From NCBI GenBank assembly GCA_945897655.1, contig CAMDHB010000234.1:1-5843 (forward strand): a DNA stretch of 5,843 nucleotides, read 5' to 3'. The notes below the pieces were generated by a model, which saw only the letters and a list, made by a program, of their open reading frames with translations, was not told the DNA's origin and searched no databases. A program made the translations under genes and the position numbers. This document shows positions 5,777 through 5,843 of the stretch, piece after piece. Origin of the DNA: Pseudorhodobacter antarcticus (GTDB taxonomy: Bacteria > Pseudomonadota > Alphaproteobacteria > Rhodobacterales > Rhodobacteraceae). Every line of letters begins with the position of its first letter. Within the stretch, counting starts at the first letter, position 1.

Positions 5777-5843
5777 AGAAAATCACCGTCATCGGCGAGT
5801 CGCTGGTCGAGATCATGGCCGATCATCCAGGGCAGGGCTTTCT
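5773..5843 (+). CDS. PfkB-family carbohydrate kinase, N-terminal fragment (3' truncated by window edge)
   Basis: Only the first 23 codons are in the window. They translate as MKKITVIGESLVEIMADHPG followed by QGF. This matches the start of ribokinase/PfkB-family sugar kinases, where a first beta strand (ITVIGE) leads to the residues that begin the sugar-binding site. The LVEIMA...PGQGF wording resembles alphaproteobacterial kinases annotated as sugar or tagatose kinase, but that is recall and the fragment is too short to assign a substrate. The ATG at 5773 overlaps the CHAD stop as ATGA. No good Shine-Dalgarno is visible just upstream (CCACCCCAGACCAGCC), so translation probably depends on coupling to the CHAD gene. 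In context it would phosphorylate a monosaccharide released by the propeller glycosidase; fructose is a reasonable guess. Confidence 0.75.
   Translation, partial: MKKITVIGESLVEIMADHPGQGF

Overview
This 5.8 kb stretch reads as one dense, rightward operon for importing and processing an oligosaccharide in a GC-rich alphaproteobacterium. The best guess is Rhodobacterales (Paracoccaceae/Roseobacter-like). That rests on strong G/C preference at third codon positions, the protein flavour, and a GC-rich palindromic spacer of a type I associate with that order. No rRNA or other phylogenetic marker is present, so the placement is an inference.

Layout, all on the + strand: (1) the C-terminal part of a periplasmic sugar-binding protein, cut by the left window edge; (2) a spacer of about 110 bp with two consecutive strong hairpins; (3) a MalF-type permease with an enlarged first periplasmic loop; (4) a MalG-type permease joined to it by a 4-bp ATGA overlap; (5) a spacer of about 100 bp with a GC-rich palindrome; (6) a cytoplasmic five-bladed beta-propeller glycosidase resembling clan GH-J (GH32/GH68); (7) a MalK/UgpC-type ABC ATPase starting 1 bp after the glycosidase stop; (8) a CHAD-domain protein; (9) the first 23 codons of a PfkB-type sugar kinase, overlapping the CHAD gene by ATGA and cut by the right edge. 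No gene-free stretch exceeds about 110 bp.

Proposed working model: the binding protein captures a small saccharide, and the two permeases with the ATPase (a CUT1-class ABC importer) bring it in. The propeller enzyme, which has no signal peptide, cleaves it in the cytoplasm, and the PfkB kinase phosphorylates a released monosaccharide. The GH-J-like active-site pattern (WDSW, RDP, EVP) makes a fructosyl-containing substrate such as sucrose or a fructo-oligosaccharide the leading guess, but the substrate cannot be read from sequence.

The most unusual features are the CHAD gene (a family known for polyphosphate association) between the ATPase and the kinase, and the propeller enzyme's mix of a GH68-like nucleophile motif with a GH32-like acid/base motif. 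Several RNA structures at gene junctions also look able to tune expression within the operon. No promoter, regulator, terminator, mobile element, tRNA, rRNA or CRISPR array is visible.
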